Shown here piece by piece: positions 7,844-17,407 of a stretch of 64,000 nt of DNA. Below the pieces are notes generated by a model. That model worked only from the letters and a program-made list of their open reading frames with translations. It was not told the origin of the DNA and did no database searches. The translations under genes and the position numbers were made by a program. Every line of letters begins with the position of its first letter. The first letter of the stretch is position 1. This stretch comes from Hyphomicrobiales bacterium (GTDB taxonomy: Bacteria > Pseudomonadota > Alphaproteobacteria > Rhizobiales > Rhizobiaceae): assembly GCA_900469955.1 (NCBI GenBank), contig UBYX01000012.1:177478-241477 (forward strand), in the 5' to 3' direction.

Positions 7844-8725
7844 CTACTTCAGGAATTTCGGCCCCTGGCCGAGAATCTTGTGGTCGATCTCGCCGATGGC
7901 GTTCTTGTCCTTGCCGTCGTAGTCGAGCGCCAGCAGCATGTGACGGATGACGTTGAGCCGGGCGCGGCGCTTGTCGTTGGCCAGCAGGATCGTCCAGGGT
8001 GTCTCCTGCTTGTGCGTCTTCTCGAGCATGATGTCGCGCTTTTTGGTATAGTCGTGCCACTTGTCGAGCGCCGCAATGTCCATCGGCGAGAGCTTCCAGA
8101 TCTTCAATGGATCGTGACGGCGGTCGTGGAAGCGCTTGAGCTGCATCTCGCGGCCGATATCCAGCCAGAATTTGAAGAAGATGATGCCCTCGTCGTGGAT
8201 CGTGTCCTCGAACCGCGGCACTGCCGCCAGAAAGTCCTCGTATTGTTTGGGAGTGCAGAATCCCATGACCGGTTCCACTCCGGCTCGATTGTACCACGAG
8301 CGGTCGAAGAGAACGATTTCGCCCGCCGTCGGGAAATGCGCGATGTACCGTTGGAAATACCATTGCCCGGCCTCGGTCTCCGTCGGCTTGTTCAAGGCTA
8401 CGACCCGGGCCGAGCGTGGATTGAGATAGGCATGGATCGAAAAGATCGTACCGCCCTTGCCGGCCGCGTCCCGTCCCTCGAACAGTGCCATTAGGCGCTT
8501 GCCGGTGGCCTTCAGCCAGAACTGCACCTTCACCAGTTCGATCTGCAGGTGTTCAAGCTGCTTTTCGTATTTGTCCTTGTCCATCTTGTCGTCATAGGGA
8601 TAGCCGCCCGAGGTCAGGGACGCGTCCTCGATCCAGTCCGGCAGTACGGGATCGTCTATATCGAACCGCCTGAGCTTGCCGTCGATTTCCAGATTGACTG
8701 CCCGGTTCCCGATCGCGTCCGCCAT
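7844..8725 (-). CDS. ppk2: Polyphosphate kinase 2 (PPK2 family)
   Basis: A 293-residue PPK2 protein, within the family's normal length. It has the Walker A loop [12 protein letters not shown] (residues 82-93), the Walker B/lid segment [14 protein letters not shown] (138-151), and the family stretch [22 protein letters not shown]2 enzymes transfer phosphate between polyphosphate and nucleoside diphosphates or monophosphates. The ATG at 8725 is preceded by GGAGGAATTGATA, which decides this start over upstream in-frame codons. It is divergent from phoR and next to the phosphate regulon, consistent with a role in polyphosphate turnover when phosphate changes. NDP versus NMP specificity cannot be read by eye. 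Confidence 0.93.
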   Translation of the reverse strand: MADAIGNRAVNLEIDGKLRRFDIDDPVLPDWIEDASLTSGGYPYDDKMDKDKYEKQLEHLQIELVKVQFWLKATGKRLMALFEGRDAAGKGGTIFSIHAYLNPRSARVVALNKPTETEAGQWYFQRYIAHFPTAGEIVLFDRSWYNRAGVEPVMGFCTPKQYEDFLAAVPRFEDTIHDEGIIFFKFWLDIGREMQLKRFHDRRHDPLKIWKLSPMDIAALDKWHDYTKKRDIMLEKTHKQETPWTILLANDKRRARLNVIRHMLLALDYDGKDKNAIGEIDHKILGQGPKFLK

Positions 8726-8834
8726 TATCAATTCCTCCGAGGTGCTGGTTCCTTCATATCTAAAGCAGCTTGGACATTCGGCCACCATCCTGCGGCTGTG
8801 GTTTTTTGCGCTGACCGTTCCGGGCGATGTATAT

Positions 8835-8841
8835 CTGTCAT
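8835..8841 (+). promoter_or_regulatory. Pho-box half site in front of phoR
   Basis: A perfect CTGTCAT heptamer lies 11 bases before the preferred phoR start. The expected second heptamer 11 bases on is not recognisable, so this is only a half site and may be chance. Confidence 0.25.
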
Positions 8842-8852
8842 GCAGGCAGTAT

Positions 8853-10172
8853 ATGTGCGCGTGTTCAACATCGAAAACAGCGAGTCGGATTGTGGAGTCG
8901 GCGCAGACCAATTGGTGGGACAGGTTTGGGGAAATCACGGCGCGGGCACGTCAGGAACGGCCCCTGCTGCTTCTCCTGACGCTACTCGCAACCCTCGCTC
9001 TTGTTGCCGGCATGCAATGGCCGGGCGTGCTCGCCGGATGGCTGTTGCTGTTGCTGGTGGTCGTGGCGCGCAAGCCCATCCCGGCTCCCGAGGCGGAGCG
9101 GCAGATAGTTGTGGAAGACGAGCCGGTCTTCGATCCGATGCCGCAGGTGGCGGCAACCTTGGCCGCGTTGGATATGCCGGCATTCATACTCGGTCAGGAT
9201 GCCATCGTCCTTTTCCAGAACAAGGCGGCGGAAAGGGCTCTCGGAGCCCTTCCGACGGGTTCGCATCTTTCCGCGAGACTTCGCTCTCCGGGCATTCTCG
9301 ACATGGTGCGCGAGACGATCGCCACCGATGAGCCGAACCAGATCGAACATTCCGAGCGGCTGCCGTCCGAGCGTGTCTACACATTGCGCATCGCGCCGAT
9401 CGATTTCGGCCGTCGGATCGGCCGCCAACCGGATCAGGCGCCGCAGAAGCTCTATCTGCTGTCGTTCAAGGATATTTCTGAACTGCGCCGGATCGACCGG
9501 ATGCGCTCGGACTTCGTCGCGAATGCCAGTCATGAGTTGCGCACCCCGCTTGCTTCATTGCGGGGCTTCATCGAGACCCTGCAGGGTCCGGCGCGGTCCG
9601 ACCCGGCCGCCCAGGAGCGCTTCCTTGCGATCATGTTCGATCAGGCGACGCGCATGAGCCGCTTGGTCGATGACCTCATGTCGCTCTCGCGGCTGGAGCT
9701 CAAATCGCACATCGCACCGGATCAGACGGTCGATCTGAAGCCGCTGATTGGTCATGTCCGCGACGCACTCCTGCCTCTTGCCGAAGATCTTGGCGTGGAG
9801 ATCCGCACGCATCTGCCGGAGGGCAAGGTCGAGGTGCTGGGCGACAGGGACGAGCTTGTGCAGGTTTTTGAAAACCTTATCGAGAACGCCTGCAAATACG
9901 GCCAGGAAGGCGAAGTTGTCGATGTCTATGTCCGGAATGATAGCGCGGAGCCCGTTGAGGTGAGCGTCGTCGATCGCGGGCCGGGCATTCCCGCGGAGCA
10001 TGTCCCGCGCCTGACGGAGCGATTTTACCGGGTCAGCGTGGCAGATAGCCGCTCCAAGAAAGGCACCGGTCTCGGGCTTGCGATCGTTAAGCATATTCTC
10101 ACTCGCCACCGCGCCCGGTTGATTGTGAAGTCCGAGGTTGGCAAGGGCAGCGAGTTCACCGTCAGGTTTTGA
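8853..10172 (+). CDS. phoR: Phosphate regulon sensor histidine kinase PhoR
   Basis: A 439-residue membrane kinase. Two membrane helices (about 37-53 and 58-73) are followed by a PAS-like region (about 100-210), the dimerisation/H-box [18 protein letters not shown] with His227, the N-box [11 protein letters not shown], and the G-boxes ([20 protein letters not shown]). Order and length match alphaproteobacterial PhoR, which phosphorylates PhoB under phosphate starvation and is held off by PstSCAB-PhoU. The start is uncertain: ATG at 8853 is used, GTG at 8892 is possible, and both have weak ribosome-binding sites. It is first in the run phoR-pstS-pstC-pstA-pstB-phoU-phoB, the standard rhizobial order. 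Confidence 0.92.
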   Translation: MCACSTSKTASRIVESAQTNWWDRFGEITARARQERPLLLLLTLLATLALVAGMQWPGVLAGWLLLLLVVVARKPIPAPEAERQIVVEDEPVFDPMPQVAATLAALDMPAFILGQDAIVLFQNKAAERALGALPTGSHLSARLRSPGILDMVRETIATDEPNQIEHSERLPSERVYTLRIAPIDFGRRIGRQPDQAPQKLYLLSFKDISELRRIDRMRSDFVANASHELRTPLASLRGFIETLQGPARSDPAAQERFLAIMFDQATRMSRLVDDLMSLSRLELKSHIAPDQTVDLKPLIGHVRDALLPLAEDLGVEIRTHLPEGKVEVLGDRDELVQVFENLIENACKYGQEGEVVDVYVRNDSAEPVEVSVVDRGPGIPAEHVPRLTERFYRVSVADSRSKKGTGLGLAIVKHILTRHRARLIVKSEVGKGSEFTVRF

Positions 10173-10267
10173 CATAAAACCAGTTTATTCTATGTCAAAA
10201 ATAAGTTTTATTCAGCAGTTCCATATACTTGATATGTCATAAATGTTTCACCGAACTGACATAAAAG
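10170..10267 (+). promoter_or_regulatory. Pho-box array and promoter of pstS
   Basis: Four TGWCA-type units sit in the phoR-pstS gap: TGACATAAAAC at 10170, ATGTCAAAAAT at 10192, ATGTCATAAAT at 10234 and CTGACATAAAA at 10256. Within each pair the spacing is 22 bases (two 11-base PhoB half-repeats); the pairs are 42 bases apart. The 10234-10251 segment matches the CTGTCAT-N4-CTGTCAT consensus at about 13 of 18 positions. The first unit begins inside the phoR stop codon. This is the expected PhoB activation region for pstSCAB. Confidence 0.75.
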
Positions 10268-10366
10268 GGACGGGCAATAGCGGCTAAGACAAGCGGGCTG
10301 AACGCCGGCGAGAGTGAGAGCCGGTGACGTCCGTATTCACACAAGCCCCATAATGGGAGATCCCTC

Positions 10367-11401
10367 ATGAACATCATGAAACTTTCTGCAGCAGCCCTGG
10401 TGGCCTCTGTTGCGTTTGCCGGCGCTGCCGCCGCACGCGATCAGGTCCAGGTTGCTGGCTCGTCGACCGTTCTTCCCTACGCGAAGATCGTCGCCGAAAC
10501 CTTTGGCGAAACCTTCCCGAACTACAAGACGCCGATCGTCGAGTCGGGCGGTTCGGGTGCTGGCCTGAAGGAATTCTGCAAGGGCGTCGGCGAAGCTACG
10601 ATCGACATCGCCAACTCCTCGCGTCCGATCAACAAGAGCGAGATCGAGGCCTGCAAGGCAGCCGGTGTTACCGACATCCAGGAAATCCGCATCGGTTACG
10701 ACGGCATCGTATTCGCCACCGACTCCAGCAACGGCGAAATGAAGATCGAGCCGAAGGACCTCTACAAGGCTCTTGCTGCAGAAGTCGTCGTGGACGGCAA
10801 GCTCGTTGCAAACCCCTACAAGAACTGGTCCGAGATCAACGCGACTCTGCCGAAGGGCCCGATCGCTGCATATATCCCGGGCTCCAAGCACGGCACCCGT
10901 GAAGTCTTCGAAGAGAAGATCATGACGCACGGCTGCAAGGACGCTGGCGCTCAGGACGTCATCAAGGCCGCCATCACGGACGCCAAGCAGGCAGCTGCCA
11001 AGTGCGTTGCAGTCCGCAAGGACGGCGTGGCTGTCGACATCGACGGCGATTACACCGAGACTCTAGCCCGTATCTCTGCCAACAAGACCGGCCTTGGTGT
11101 CTTTGGTCTCGCTTTCTATGAAAACAATGCCGACAAGCTGAAAGTTGCTACCGTCAACGGCGTTGCTCCGTCCACGGAAACGATTTCCTCGGGCAAGTAT
11201 CCGGTTTCCCGCCCGCTGTTCTTCTACGTCAAGAAGGCGCATCTCGGCGTTATCCCGGGCCTGAAGGAATATGTGGAATTCTTCGTCTCCGACGACATGG
11301 TCGGTCCTGAAGGCCCGCTGGCCGAATATGGTCTCGTAGCGGCTCCGGACGCTCAGCGCGAACAGGTCCGCAAGGACTTTGCCGCTGGCAAGACGATGTA
11401 A
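10367..11401 (+). CDS. pstS: Phosphate ABC transporter periplasmic phosphate-binding protein PstS
   Basis: A 344-residue binding protein with a signal peptide (about residues 1-23, cleavage after AAAA) and the PstS phosphate-contact motifs VAGSSTVLPYAK (the Ser-Ser-Thr loop), SGGSGAGLKEFCKG and DIANSSRPINKSE. It captures phosphate in the periplasm and delivers it to PstCA. The ATG at 10367 follows GGGAGAT. A tandem Pho-box array lies upstream, so PhoB control is expected. A strong hairpin after the gene (11409-11436) probably lets much of the transcription stop, so that PstS is made in excess over the membrane components. Confidence 0.96.
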   Translation: MNIMKLSAAALVASVAFAGAAAARDQVQVAGSSTVLPYAKIVAETFGETFPNYKTPIVESGGSGAGLKEFCKGVGEATIDIANSSRPINKSEIEACKAAGVTDIQEIRIGYDGIVFATDSSNGEMKIEPKDLYKALAAEVVVDGKLVANPYKNWSEINATLPKGPIAAYIPGSKHGTREVFEEKIMTHGCKDAGAQDVIKAAITDAKQAAAKCVAVRKDGVAVDIDGDYTETLARISANKTGLGVFGLAFYENNADKLKVATVNGVAPSTETISSGKYPVSRPLFFYVKKAHLGVIPGLKEYVEFFVSDDMVGPEGPLAEYGLVAAPDAQREQVRKDFAAGKTM

Positions 11402-11408
11402 TGCCAAG

Positions 11409-11440
11409 AGCCGGCGCCGCGAAGGTGGCGCCGGCTTCCT
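11409..11440 (+). terminator. Intercistronic hairpin between pstS and pstC (partial terminator)
   Basis: AGCCGGCGCC (11409-11418) pairs perfectly with GGCGCCGGCT (11427-11436) around an 8-base loop, followed by TCCTTGTTG. The ten-base GC stem with only a weak U-run suggests attenuation or mRNA 3'-end protection for pstS, not full termination. Confidence 0.65.
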
Positions 11441-11586
11441 TGTTGCCGGGGGTTGGGATATCCGGCTGGCAAGCGAGCTTGTTGCTGTGATTGTTGCGCA
11501 GGCTCGACGGCGAATGCGATCGGCTCCGATGGGCGGAGCTGGGCGGTGATGGATTGCCGCCGAAGGCGGTACGCCGGGGGATTTTG

Positions 11587-13071
11587 ATGAGTACATCATT
11601 GATATTGTTGATTGTGGCGGTGATCGGCCTTGCCGGTTATGTGCTTGGCGCACGCCGCTCGCTGGCTGTCGCTGGAGGGCTTTCCTCCAAGCTTCATTCG
11701 CGGCCCGGCTATTATGGGTCCTTCGTGGCCGTATGGGCCATCGTTCCCGCTGTTTTTGTCCTTTTCATCTGGCTGGTTGCCAGCCCGACCTATATCAGTT
11801 CCTCGATACGCGGTGCCTTTCCTGAAGAGGTGAAGGCGCAGTCCGAAGCAGAGCAGGGGCTGGCGTTCGGGATGATCACGTCGATCGCCCGCGGAATGAA
11901 TGTTCTGAGCCTCGAGGAGATCGACCGGGTCGGCAGCAATCCCGTCGACCTTCGCGCGGCGCTTGGTGCCAAGGGTGTTCCGCTCGCCGGCGACCCGCAG
12001 CCCTACATGGTCGAGGCTGCCGGCAACCTGAACACTATGACCTATGTCAGCCGCCTGGCGATGACTGTCGTGGTGCTGGCGGTTTCCGGCCTGGGTGCAG
12101 TTTTCGCCTACCGTCTGATCGCGCCGCGCTTCCGTGCCCGCAACCGGGTGGAGAAGGTGATCCTTGTCAGCCTGGTTGTTGCATCCTCCATTGCGATCCT
12201 GACGACCGTCGGCATCGTCTTGTCGATGCTGACGGAAGCGACGCGCTTCTTCACGCATGTGCCGGCCTGGGAGTTCTTCTTCGGCACCGTTTGGGACCCG
12301 CGTTTCGCCGCTGCCGGCTCAGGGGGCTCGGAGGGTCAGTTCGGGCTGATCCCGCTCCTGCTCGGCACGCTCTATATCGGCTTCGTCGCTATGCTTTTCG
12401 CGGTGCCGATCGGTCTCTTCTCGGCGATCTACATGGCCGAATATGCCTCGCCGAAGGTACGGTCGGTGGCCAAGCCGCTGCTGGAAGTCCTCGCCGGTAT
12501 TCCGACCATCGTCTACGGCTTCTTCGCTCTGACGACGGTTGGCCCATTCCTCAGGGATCTGTCCTCGCAGCTGAACGGGCTCGTGACCGGTGACTATTCG
12601 AACTTCATTCAGGCACAGAGCGTTCTGACCGCCGGCTTCGTCATGGGCATCATGCTGATCCCGTACGTCTCGTCGCTGTCGGACGACATCATCACCGCCG
12701 TACCCCGCGCCCTGCGCGACGGGTCTCTCGGCCTCGGCGCTACCCGGTCGGAAACCATCAAACGCGTCATCCTGCCGGCTGCACTGCCCGGTATCGTCGG
12801 CGCACTGCTGATGACGGCCTCGCGCGCGGTTGGCGAAACCATGATCGTGGTTCTTGCCGCCGGCGTTGCCGCCCGCATCCAGCTCAACCCCTTCGAGCCG
12901 ATGACGACGGTGACCGTCAAGATCGTCAACCAGCTGACGGGCGACCTCGAATTCACGTCGCCGCAGACACTGGTGGCCTTCGCGCTCGGCATTACGCTCT
13001 TTGCCATCACGCTTTGCCTCAACATCTACGCGCTTTACATCGTGCGCAAATATCGGGAGCAGTACGAATGA
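11587..13071 (+). CDS. pstC: Phosphate ABC transporter permease PstC
   Basis: A 494-residue permease, longer than enteric PstC (about 320) because of an N-terminal extension with extra membrane segments (about residues 1-25 and 40-65) and an extracytoplasmic region, as is usual in alphaproteobacteria. The C-terminal half has the six-helix BPD permease domain with the EAA loop (LGLGATRSETIKRVILPAALPG). It forms the channel with PstA. The ATG at 11587 is preceded by GGGGGAT; upstream in-frame codons have no ribosome-binding site. Its stop overlaps the pstA start (ATGA). Confidence 0.94.
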   Translation: MSTSLILLIVAVIGLAGYVLGARRSLAVAGGLSSKLHSRPGYYGSFVAVWAIVPAVFVLFIWLVASPTYISSSIRGAFPEEVKAQSEAEQGLAFGMITSIARGMNVLSLEEIDRVGSNPVDLRAALGAKGVPLAGDPQPYMVEAAGNLNTMTYVSRLAMTVVVLAVSGLGAVFAYRLIAPRFRARNRVEKVILVSLVVASSIAILTTVGIVLSMLTEATRFFTHVPAWEFFFGTVWDPRFAAAGSGGSEGQFGLIPLLLGTLYIGFVAMLFAVPIGLFSAIYMAEYASPKVRSVAKPLLEVLAGIPTIVYGFFALTTVGPFLRDLSSQLNGLVTGDYSNFIQAQSVLTAGFVMGIMLIPYVSSLSDDIITAVPRALRDGSLGLGATRSETIKRVILPAALPGIVGALLMTASRAVGETMIVVLAAGVAARIQLNPFEPMTTVTVKIVNQLTGDLEFTSPQTLVAFALGITLFAITLCLNIYALYIVRKYREQYE

Positions 13072-14387
13072 CCGATGTGGTTTCTCCCGTCTCAGGCATC
13101 CCCAAGACCAAGTCTGGCCGCAGGGATATCGGCATCAAGCGCCGCTACGCCGCCGAGCGTCGGTTCAGGACTTATGGTATCGCCGCTCTTTCCTTTGGCA
13201 TCATCTTCCTGATGGTTCTGCTCTGGTCGGTCGTCTCAAAGGGCTATACTGCCTTCCAGCAGACGATGATCACGATACCTGTCGAGTTCTCAGAGCAGAT
13301 CATCGATCCGCAGAACGAGCGCGCCACCAATCCCCAGAAGCTGCTGACGGCCAATTACCCGGTCGTCGCCCGCAATTCGCTTGCCAAGGCACTCGGCGTC
13401 AGCGTGGATGACCGGACGAAGATCCGCGCCGTCGGCCAGTTGCTGTCGGATGGCGTCCGTACCCAGCTTCGCGACATGGTCGTCGCCAACCCGGCGATCA
13501 TCGGAACGACCCAGAACGTCGCCTTGCTGGCGGCCGGGGATATCGATTCTGCCTTCAAGGGCCAGATCAATCTCTCCGTGGCCGAAGAAAACCGCAAGGT
13601 ATCGGACCTGCAGGTGACCTGGATGAACCAGCTCGCCGAAACCGGCGTGCTCGCCAAACACTTCAACACCGGCATCTTCGTCAACGGCGCGTCGAGCCGT
13701 CCGGAAGCCGCCGGCGTCGGCGTCGCGTTGATCGGCTCGTTCTACATGATGATGATCGTGCTGGTGCTGTCGCTGCCGATCGGTGTCGCCGCGTCGATCT
13801 ATCTCGAGGAGTTCGCACCGAAGAACAAGTTCACGGACTTGATCGAAGTGAACATCAACAATCTCGCGGCGGTCCCGTCTATCGTCTACGGCTTGCTGGG
13901 CCTTGCCGTGTTCGTCAACTTCATGGGCCTGCCTCGCTCCGCATCCCTGGTCGGCGGCCTGGTGCTGACCCTCATGACCCTGCCGACGATCATCATCGCG
14001 ACGCGAGCCGCGCTGAAGGCGGTGCCGCCGTCGATCCGGGCTGCCGCCCTTGGTCTTGGTGCGTCGAAGATGCAGACGATCTTCCACCACGTCCTGCCTC
14101 TCGCCATGCCTGGCATCCTGACGGGCACCATCATCGGACTTGCTCACGCGCTCGGTGAGACAGCGCCGCTGCTTTTGATCGGCATGGTGGCATTCGTGGC
14201 CAACTACCCGACGACGCCGCTCGATCCTTCGACGGCGCTGCCGGTCCAAATCTACATGTGGGCGAACGAGGCGGAACGTGCGTTCGTCGAGCGTACTTCT
14301 GGAGCGATCATCATTCTGCTCCTGTTCCTCATCGTAATGAATGTTGGCGCAATTCTCTTGCGGCGACGCTTTGAGCGGCGCTGGTAG
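13068..14387 (+). CDS. pstA: Phosphate ABC transporter permease PstA
   Basis: A 439-residue permease. The first membrane helix is at about residues 37-57, followed by a long periplasmic insert (about 60-215) that is common in alphaproteobacterial PstA, then the core BPD permease domain with five helices and the EAA-type loop (LGLGASKMQTIFHHVLPLAMPG). The start ATG overlaps the pstC stop by four bases, which couples translation and keeps the two permeases at equal levels. It is followed by pstB after 15 bases, so it is clearly part of the pst operon. Confidence 0.94.
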   Translation: MTDVVSPVSGIPKTKSGRRDIGIKRRYAAERRFRTYGIAALSFGIIFLMVLLWSVVSKGYTAFQQTMITIPVEFSEQIIDPQNERATNPQKLLTANYPVVARNSLAKALGVSVDDRTKIRAVGQLLSDGVRTQLRDMVVANPAIIGTTQNVALLAAGDIDSAFKGQINLSVAEENRKVSDLQVTWMNQLAETGVLAKHFNTGIFVNGASSRPEAAGVGVALIGSFYMMMIVLVLSLPIGVAASIYLEEFAPKNKFTDLIEVNINNLAAVPSIVYGLLGLAVFVNFMGLPRSASLVGGLVLTLMTLPTIIIATRAALKAVPPSIRAAALGLGASKMQTIFHHVLPLAMPGILTGTIIGLAHALGETAPLLLIGMVAFVANYPTTPLDPSTALPVQIYMWANEAERAFVERTSGAIIILLLFLIVMNVGAILLRRRFERRW

Positions 14388-14402
14388 AAGGAGTAGGACA
14401 CG

Positions 14403-15218
14403 ATGAATATGATGTCAGAAGCAGCAGTTGAAAAGGCCCTGGATCAGAAGATGAACGACGCTTCCTACAAGATGATCGGCAAGGACGTGTCGGTCTATTA
14501 CGGAGAAAAGAGAGCGCTTTTCGACGTTAACCTGAACGTTCGGGAAAACACGGTCACTGCCCTCATCGGCCCTTCCGGTTGCGGCAAGTCCACTTTCCTG
14601 CGCTGCCTCAACCGCATGAACGATACGATCGAGAACTGCCGCGTCACCGGCAGGATCACGCTCGATACCGACGATATCTATGACCAGAATATTGACGTCG
14701 TCGAGCTGCGCGCCCGGGTCGGCATGGTTTTCCAGAAGCCGAACCCGTTCCCGAAATCGATCTACGAGAACATTTCCTACGGGCCGCGCATCCATGGTCT
14801 TGCCAGAAACAAGGCCGACATGGACCAGATCGTCGAAGCGAGCCTCCAGCGTGCGGGCCTCTGGACCGAGGTGAAGGATCGTCTGCACGAATCCGGTACC
14901 GGTCTTTCCGGCGGACAGCAGCAGCGTCTGTGCATCGCCCGTGCGGTGGCCGTTTCGCCGGAAGTGATCCTGATGGATGAACCCTGCTCGGCGCTCGATC
15001 CTATTGCGACCGCCAAAGTCGAGGAATTGATCCACGAATTGCGCGCCAACTATACGATCGTCATCGTGACGCATTCGATGCAGCAGGCAGCTCGTGTGTC
15101 GCAGCGCACTGCCATGTTCCACCTGGGGCAGCTTGTCGAAGAAAACGACACCGACAAGATGTTCACCAATCCGGACGACCAGCGCACTCAGGATTACATC
15201 ATGGGCCGTTTCGGCTGA
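14403..15218 (+). CDS. pstB: Phosphate ABC transporter ATP-binding protein PstB
   Basis: A 271-residue ABC ATPase with Walker [10 protein letters not shown] (56-64), the PstB-specific LNRMNDTI segment, the signature [14 protein letters not shown], Walker [14 protein letters not shown] and an H-loop in [10 protein letters not shown]. It powers phosphate import through PstCA. A ribosome-binding site (AAGGAG) lies 11 bases upstream. The N-terminus carries about 20 extra residues compared with enteric PstB. It sits between pstA and phoU in the operon. Confidence 0.97.
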   Translation: MNMMSEAAVEKALDQKMNDASYKMIGKDVSVYYGEKRALFDVNLNVRENTVTALIGPSGCGKSTFLRCLNRMNDTIENCRVTGRITLDTDDIYDQNIDVVELRARVGMVFQKPNPFPKSIYENISYGPRIHGLARNKADMDQIVEASLQRAGLWTEVKDRLHESGTGLSGGQQQRLCIARAVAVSPEVILMDEPCSALDPIATAKVEELIHELRANYTIVIVTHSMQQAARVSQRTAMFHLGQLVEENDTDKMFTNPDDQRTQDYIMGRFG

Positions 15219-15263
15219 TCTGCCGACTGCGCCGCCTGACAACCCAATTTCGAGGACTAGACG

Positions 15264-15977
15264 ATGGCATCGACCCATATCCTGTCGGCCTATGACGACG
15301 AACTGAAATATCTGAGCCGCCGCATCTCGGAGATGGGCGGGCTCGCAGAACAGATGTGCGGCGATGCCGTGCGTGCGCTGGTGAATTCCGACTCGGCACT
15401 TGCCCAGAAGGTCATCTCGGATGACGTCATCCTGGATCATGCCGAGCGCGAGATCCAGGACAAGGCCATCGTCACGATCGCCAGACGCCAGCCCATGGCT
15501 GCGGACCTGCGTGAGATCGTCGGCACTCTGCGCATCGGCGCCGACCTGGAGCGCGTCGGCGATCTTGGCAAGAACACCGCCAAGCGCGTCATCGCCGTCC
15601 AGGGCACCGGCGTGCCACGCAAGCTTGCGCGCGGCATCGAGCATCTCTCCGATCTGGCGCTTGTGCAGCTCAAGGAAGTGCTGGATGTCTACGCCAGCCG
15701 CTCGGCCGAAAAGGCCGAAGCGATCCGCATCCGCGACGAAGAGATCGACGCGATGTACACCTCGCTGTTCCGGGAACTCCTCACCTACATGATGGAGGAT
15801 CCGCGCAACATCACCACCTGCACGCATCTCCTGTTCTGCGCCAAGAACATCGAGCGCATCGGCGATCACGCCACCAACATTGCCGAGACGATCTACTACA
15901 TGACGACGGGCGCCCAGCTGGAAGGCGAGCGCCCGAAGGACGATACGTCGAATACGCTGGGTGCGATCACCGAATGA
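15264..15977 (+). CDS. phoU: Phosphate signalling protein PhoU
   Basis: A 237-residue all-helical protein made of two three-helix PhoU repeats. Metal-binding type motifs E/DxxxD recur, for example RVGDLGKNTAKR in repeat one and RIGDHATNIAE in repeat two, the usual paired PhoU signatures. PhoU links PstSCAB to PhoR and keeps the regulon off when phosphate is plentiful. It starts 45 bases after pstB behind a GAGG site and is followed by phoB after 26 bases, so it is in the same operon. Confidence 0.96.
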   Translation: MASTHILSAYDDELKYLSRRISEMGGLAEQMCGDAVRALVNSDSALAQKVISDDVILDHAEREIQDKAIVTIARRQPMAADLREIVGTLRIGADLERVGDLGKNTAKRVIAVQGTGVPRKLARGIEHLSDLALVQLKEVLDVYASRSAEKAEAIRIRDEEIDAMYTSLFRELLTYMMEDPRNITTCTHLLFCAKNIERIGDHATNIAETIYYMTTGAQLEGERPKDDTSNTLGAITE

Positions 15978-16003
15978 CGGAATGCTGACGGAGCAGAGCT
16001 GAG

Positions 16004-16687
16004 ATGCTGCCAAAAATTGCTGTGGTAGAAGACGAGGAAGCGCTGAGCGTGCTTCTTCGCTACAACCTGGAAGCTGAAGGTTATGAGGTCGAGACGATCC
16101 TGCGCGGCGACGAAGCCGAAATCAGGCTCCAGGAGCGGACCCCTGATCTCCTGATCCTCGATTGGATGCTGCCAGGCGTCTCGGGTATCGAGCTTTGCCG
16201 CCGTTTGCGCATGCGTTCGGAGACCGAGCGCCTGCCAATCATCATGCTGACCGCGCGCGGTGAGGAAAGCGAACGGGTTCGTGGTCTCGCGACCGGGGCG
16301 GACGACTATGTGGTGAAGCCTTTTTCGACGCCGGAACTCATGGCGCGCGTCAGGGCCATGCTGCGTCGTGCCCGACCAGAGGTCCTGTCCAGCGTGCTGC
16401 GTTGCGGCGACATCGAGCTTGATCGTGAGACGCATCGCGTGCATCGCAAGAGCCGGGAGGTTCGCCTTGGCCCGACCGAATTCCGCCTGCTGGAGTTCCT
16501 GATGGCCTCGCCAGGTCGGGTGTTTTCCCGCTCCCAGCTCTTGGATGGGGTCTGGGGGCACGATATCTACGTGGATGAGCGCACGGTCGATGTGCATGTC
16601 GGACGTCTGCGCAAGGCGCTTAACTTCTCCAACATGCAGGATGTCATCCGCACCGTTCGCGGCGCCGGTTATTCGATGGAGTCCTGA
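16004..16687 (+). CDS. phoB: Phosphate regulon response regulator PhoB
   Basis: A 227-residue OmpR-class response regulator. The receiver has the acidic pair near residues 10-11 (VVEDEE), phosphoacceptor Asp53 (LILDWMLPG) and the conserved Lys in DDYVVKPF (about 103). The winged-helix domain (about 130-225) has the GPTEFRLLEFLM and VDVHVGRLRKAL segments. It binds Pho boxes such as those at 10170-10267. Being the last gene of the pst operon, it would be autoactivated under phosphate limitation. Confidence 0.96.
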   Translation: MLPKIAVVEDEEALSVLLRYNLEAEGYEVETILRGDEAEIRLQERTPDLLILDWMLPGVSGIELCRRLRMRSETERLPIIMLTARGEESERVRGLATGADDYVVKPFSTPELMARVRAMLRRARPEVLSSVLRCGDIELDRETHRVHRKSREVRLGPTEFRLLEFLMASPGRVFSRSQLLDGVWGHDIYVDERTVDVHVGRLRKALNFSNMQDVIRTVRGAGYSMES

Positions 16688-16714
16688 ACGCGGTGTGCCT
16701 GGTCGCGGTCCCAT

Positions 16715-17371
16715 TCAGCCGGTTTTGCTGGTCGGGTCGGCCACGGCCTTGGATTCCGGTGAACCCTTGAAGCGCAGGAAGATCGACAGCACCACGAGCA
16801 CTGCGGTCGACAGGAATTCAGATTGCCAGTTCTGGAAGGATTCAAACCAGAATTGCGCGTCTCCCAGATATCGCCAGAACGGCATTGTCGGCTGTCCATG
16901 CATGGCCGCTTCTACTTTTGCAGCCTCGAAGCTGTAGCGAAGATGCAGCACGAATGTAAGCAGGAACAATAGGCCGAGAACGATCCCGAGTGAATAGGAA
17001 TAGAGGCCGCGGATGAAGGAGCCCGCCTTTACCGGCCACGGCGCCTCGGGATCGTGTAGATGCTTCCGGGGATCTTCATCCTGCGGGTTGGGTTGATCCG
17101 GATCCTTCGATTCCGCCGAGCCCTTTTGATAGAGCATCGCCGTCAGCATCACATAGGCGGACATCTGCAGAAATTCGCTCTCCCAGTTCTCAAAGATGGC
17201 GGAGAGAAAATGTCCGGAGGTGAGATAGTCAACAGCCGAGAGCGCGGCCTGTCCGTGTTCGGCGAGTTCGTCGTTATGAACGCTCCACCCGGAAATAAAC
17301 GTGCCGGCGATCGTGGCGGATGCCGCCACCACCAGCACGATCGTCAAGCCGTTAGCTCGCAGGAAAGACAT
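16715..17371 (-). CDS. DUF6766-like membrane protein with internal duplication, EcfG-controlled
   Basis: A 218-residue protein with an N-terminal membrane helix (about 8-27) and further hydrophobic segments near 73-90, 119-142 and 180-200. Two segments repeat each other: FENWESEFLQMSAYVMLTAM...KGSAESK and FQNWQSEFLSTAVLVVLSIF...KGSPESK, so the gene looks like an ancient tandem duplication. The pattern fits small rhizobial DUF6766 membrane proteins; the function is unknown. The ATG at 17371 (MSFLRANG) is chosen because a GAAGG lies upstream and the family usually starts this way. A perfect EcfG-type promoter (17408-17432) would give a leader of about 30 bases, which makes this a likely general-stress gene. 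Confidence 0.7.
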   Translation of the reverse strand: MSFLRANGLTIVLVVAASATIAGTFISGWSVHNDELAEHGQAALSAVDYLTSGHFLSAIFENWESEFLQMSAYVMLTAMLYQKGSAESKDPDQPNPQDEDPRKHLHDPEAPWPVKAGSFIRGLYSYSLGIVLGLLFLLTFVLHLRYSFEAAKVEAAMHGQPTMPFWRYLGDAQFWFESFQNWQSEFLSTAVLVVLSIFLRFKGSPESKAVADPTSKTG

Positions 17372-17407
17372 GATCGAACCTTCAAACCGTGATCGGATAC
17401 CCGCATC

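Noticed and set aside
14415..16013. 532-residue minus-strand open frame across pstB and phoU
   Set aside because: Antisense shadow of two well-identified genes; no ribosome-binding site and no recognisable fold.
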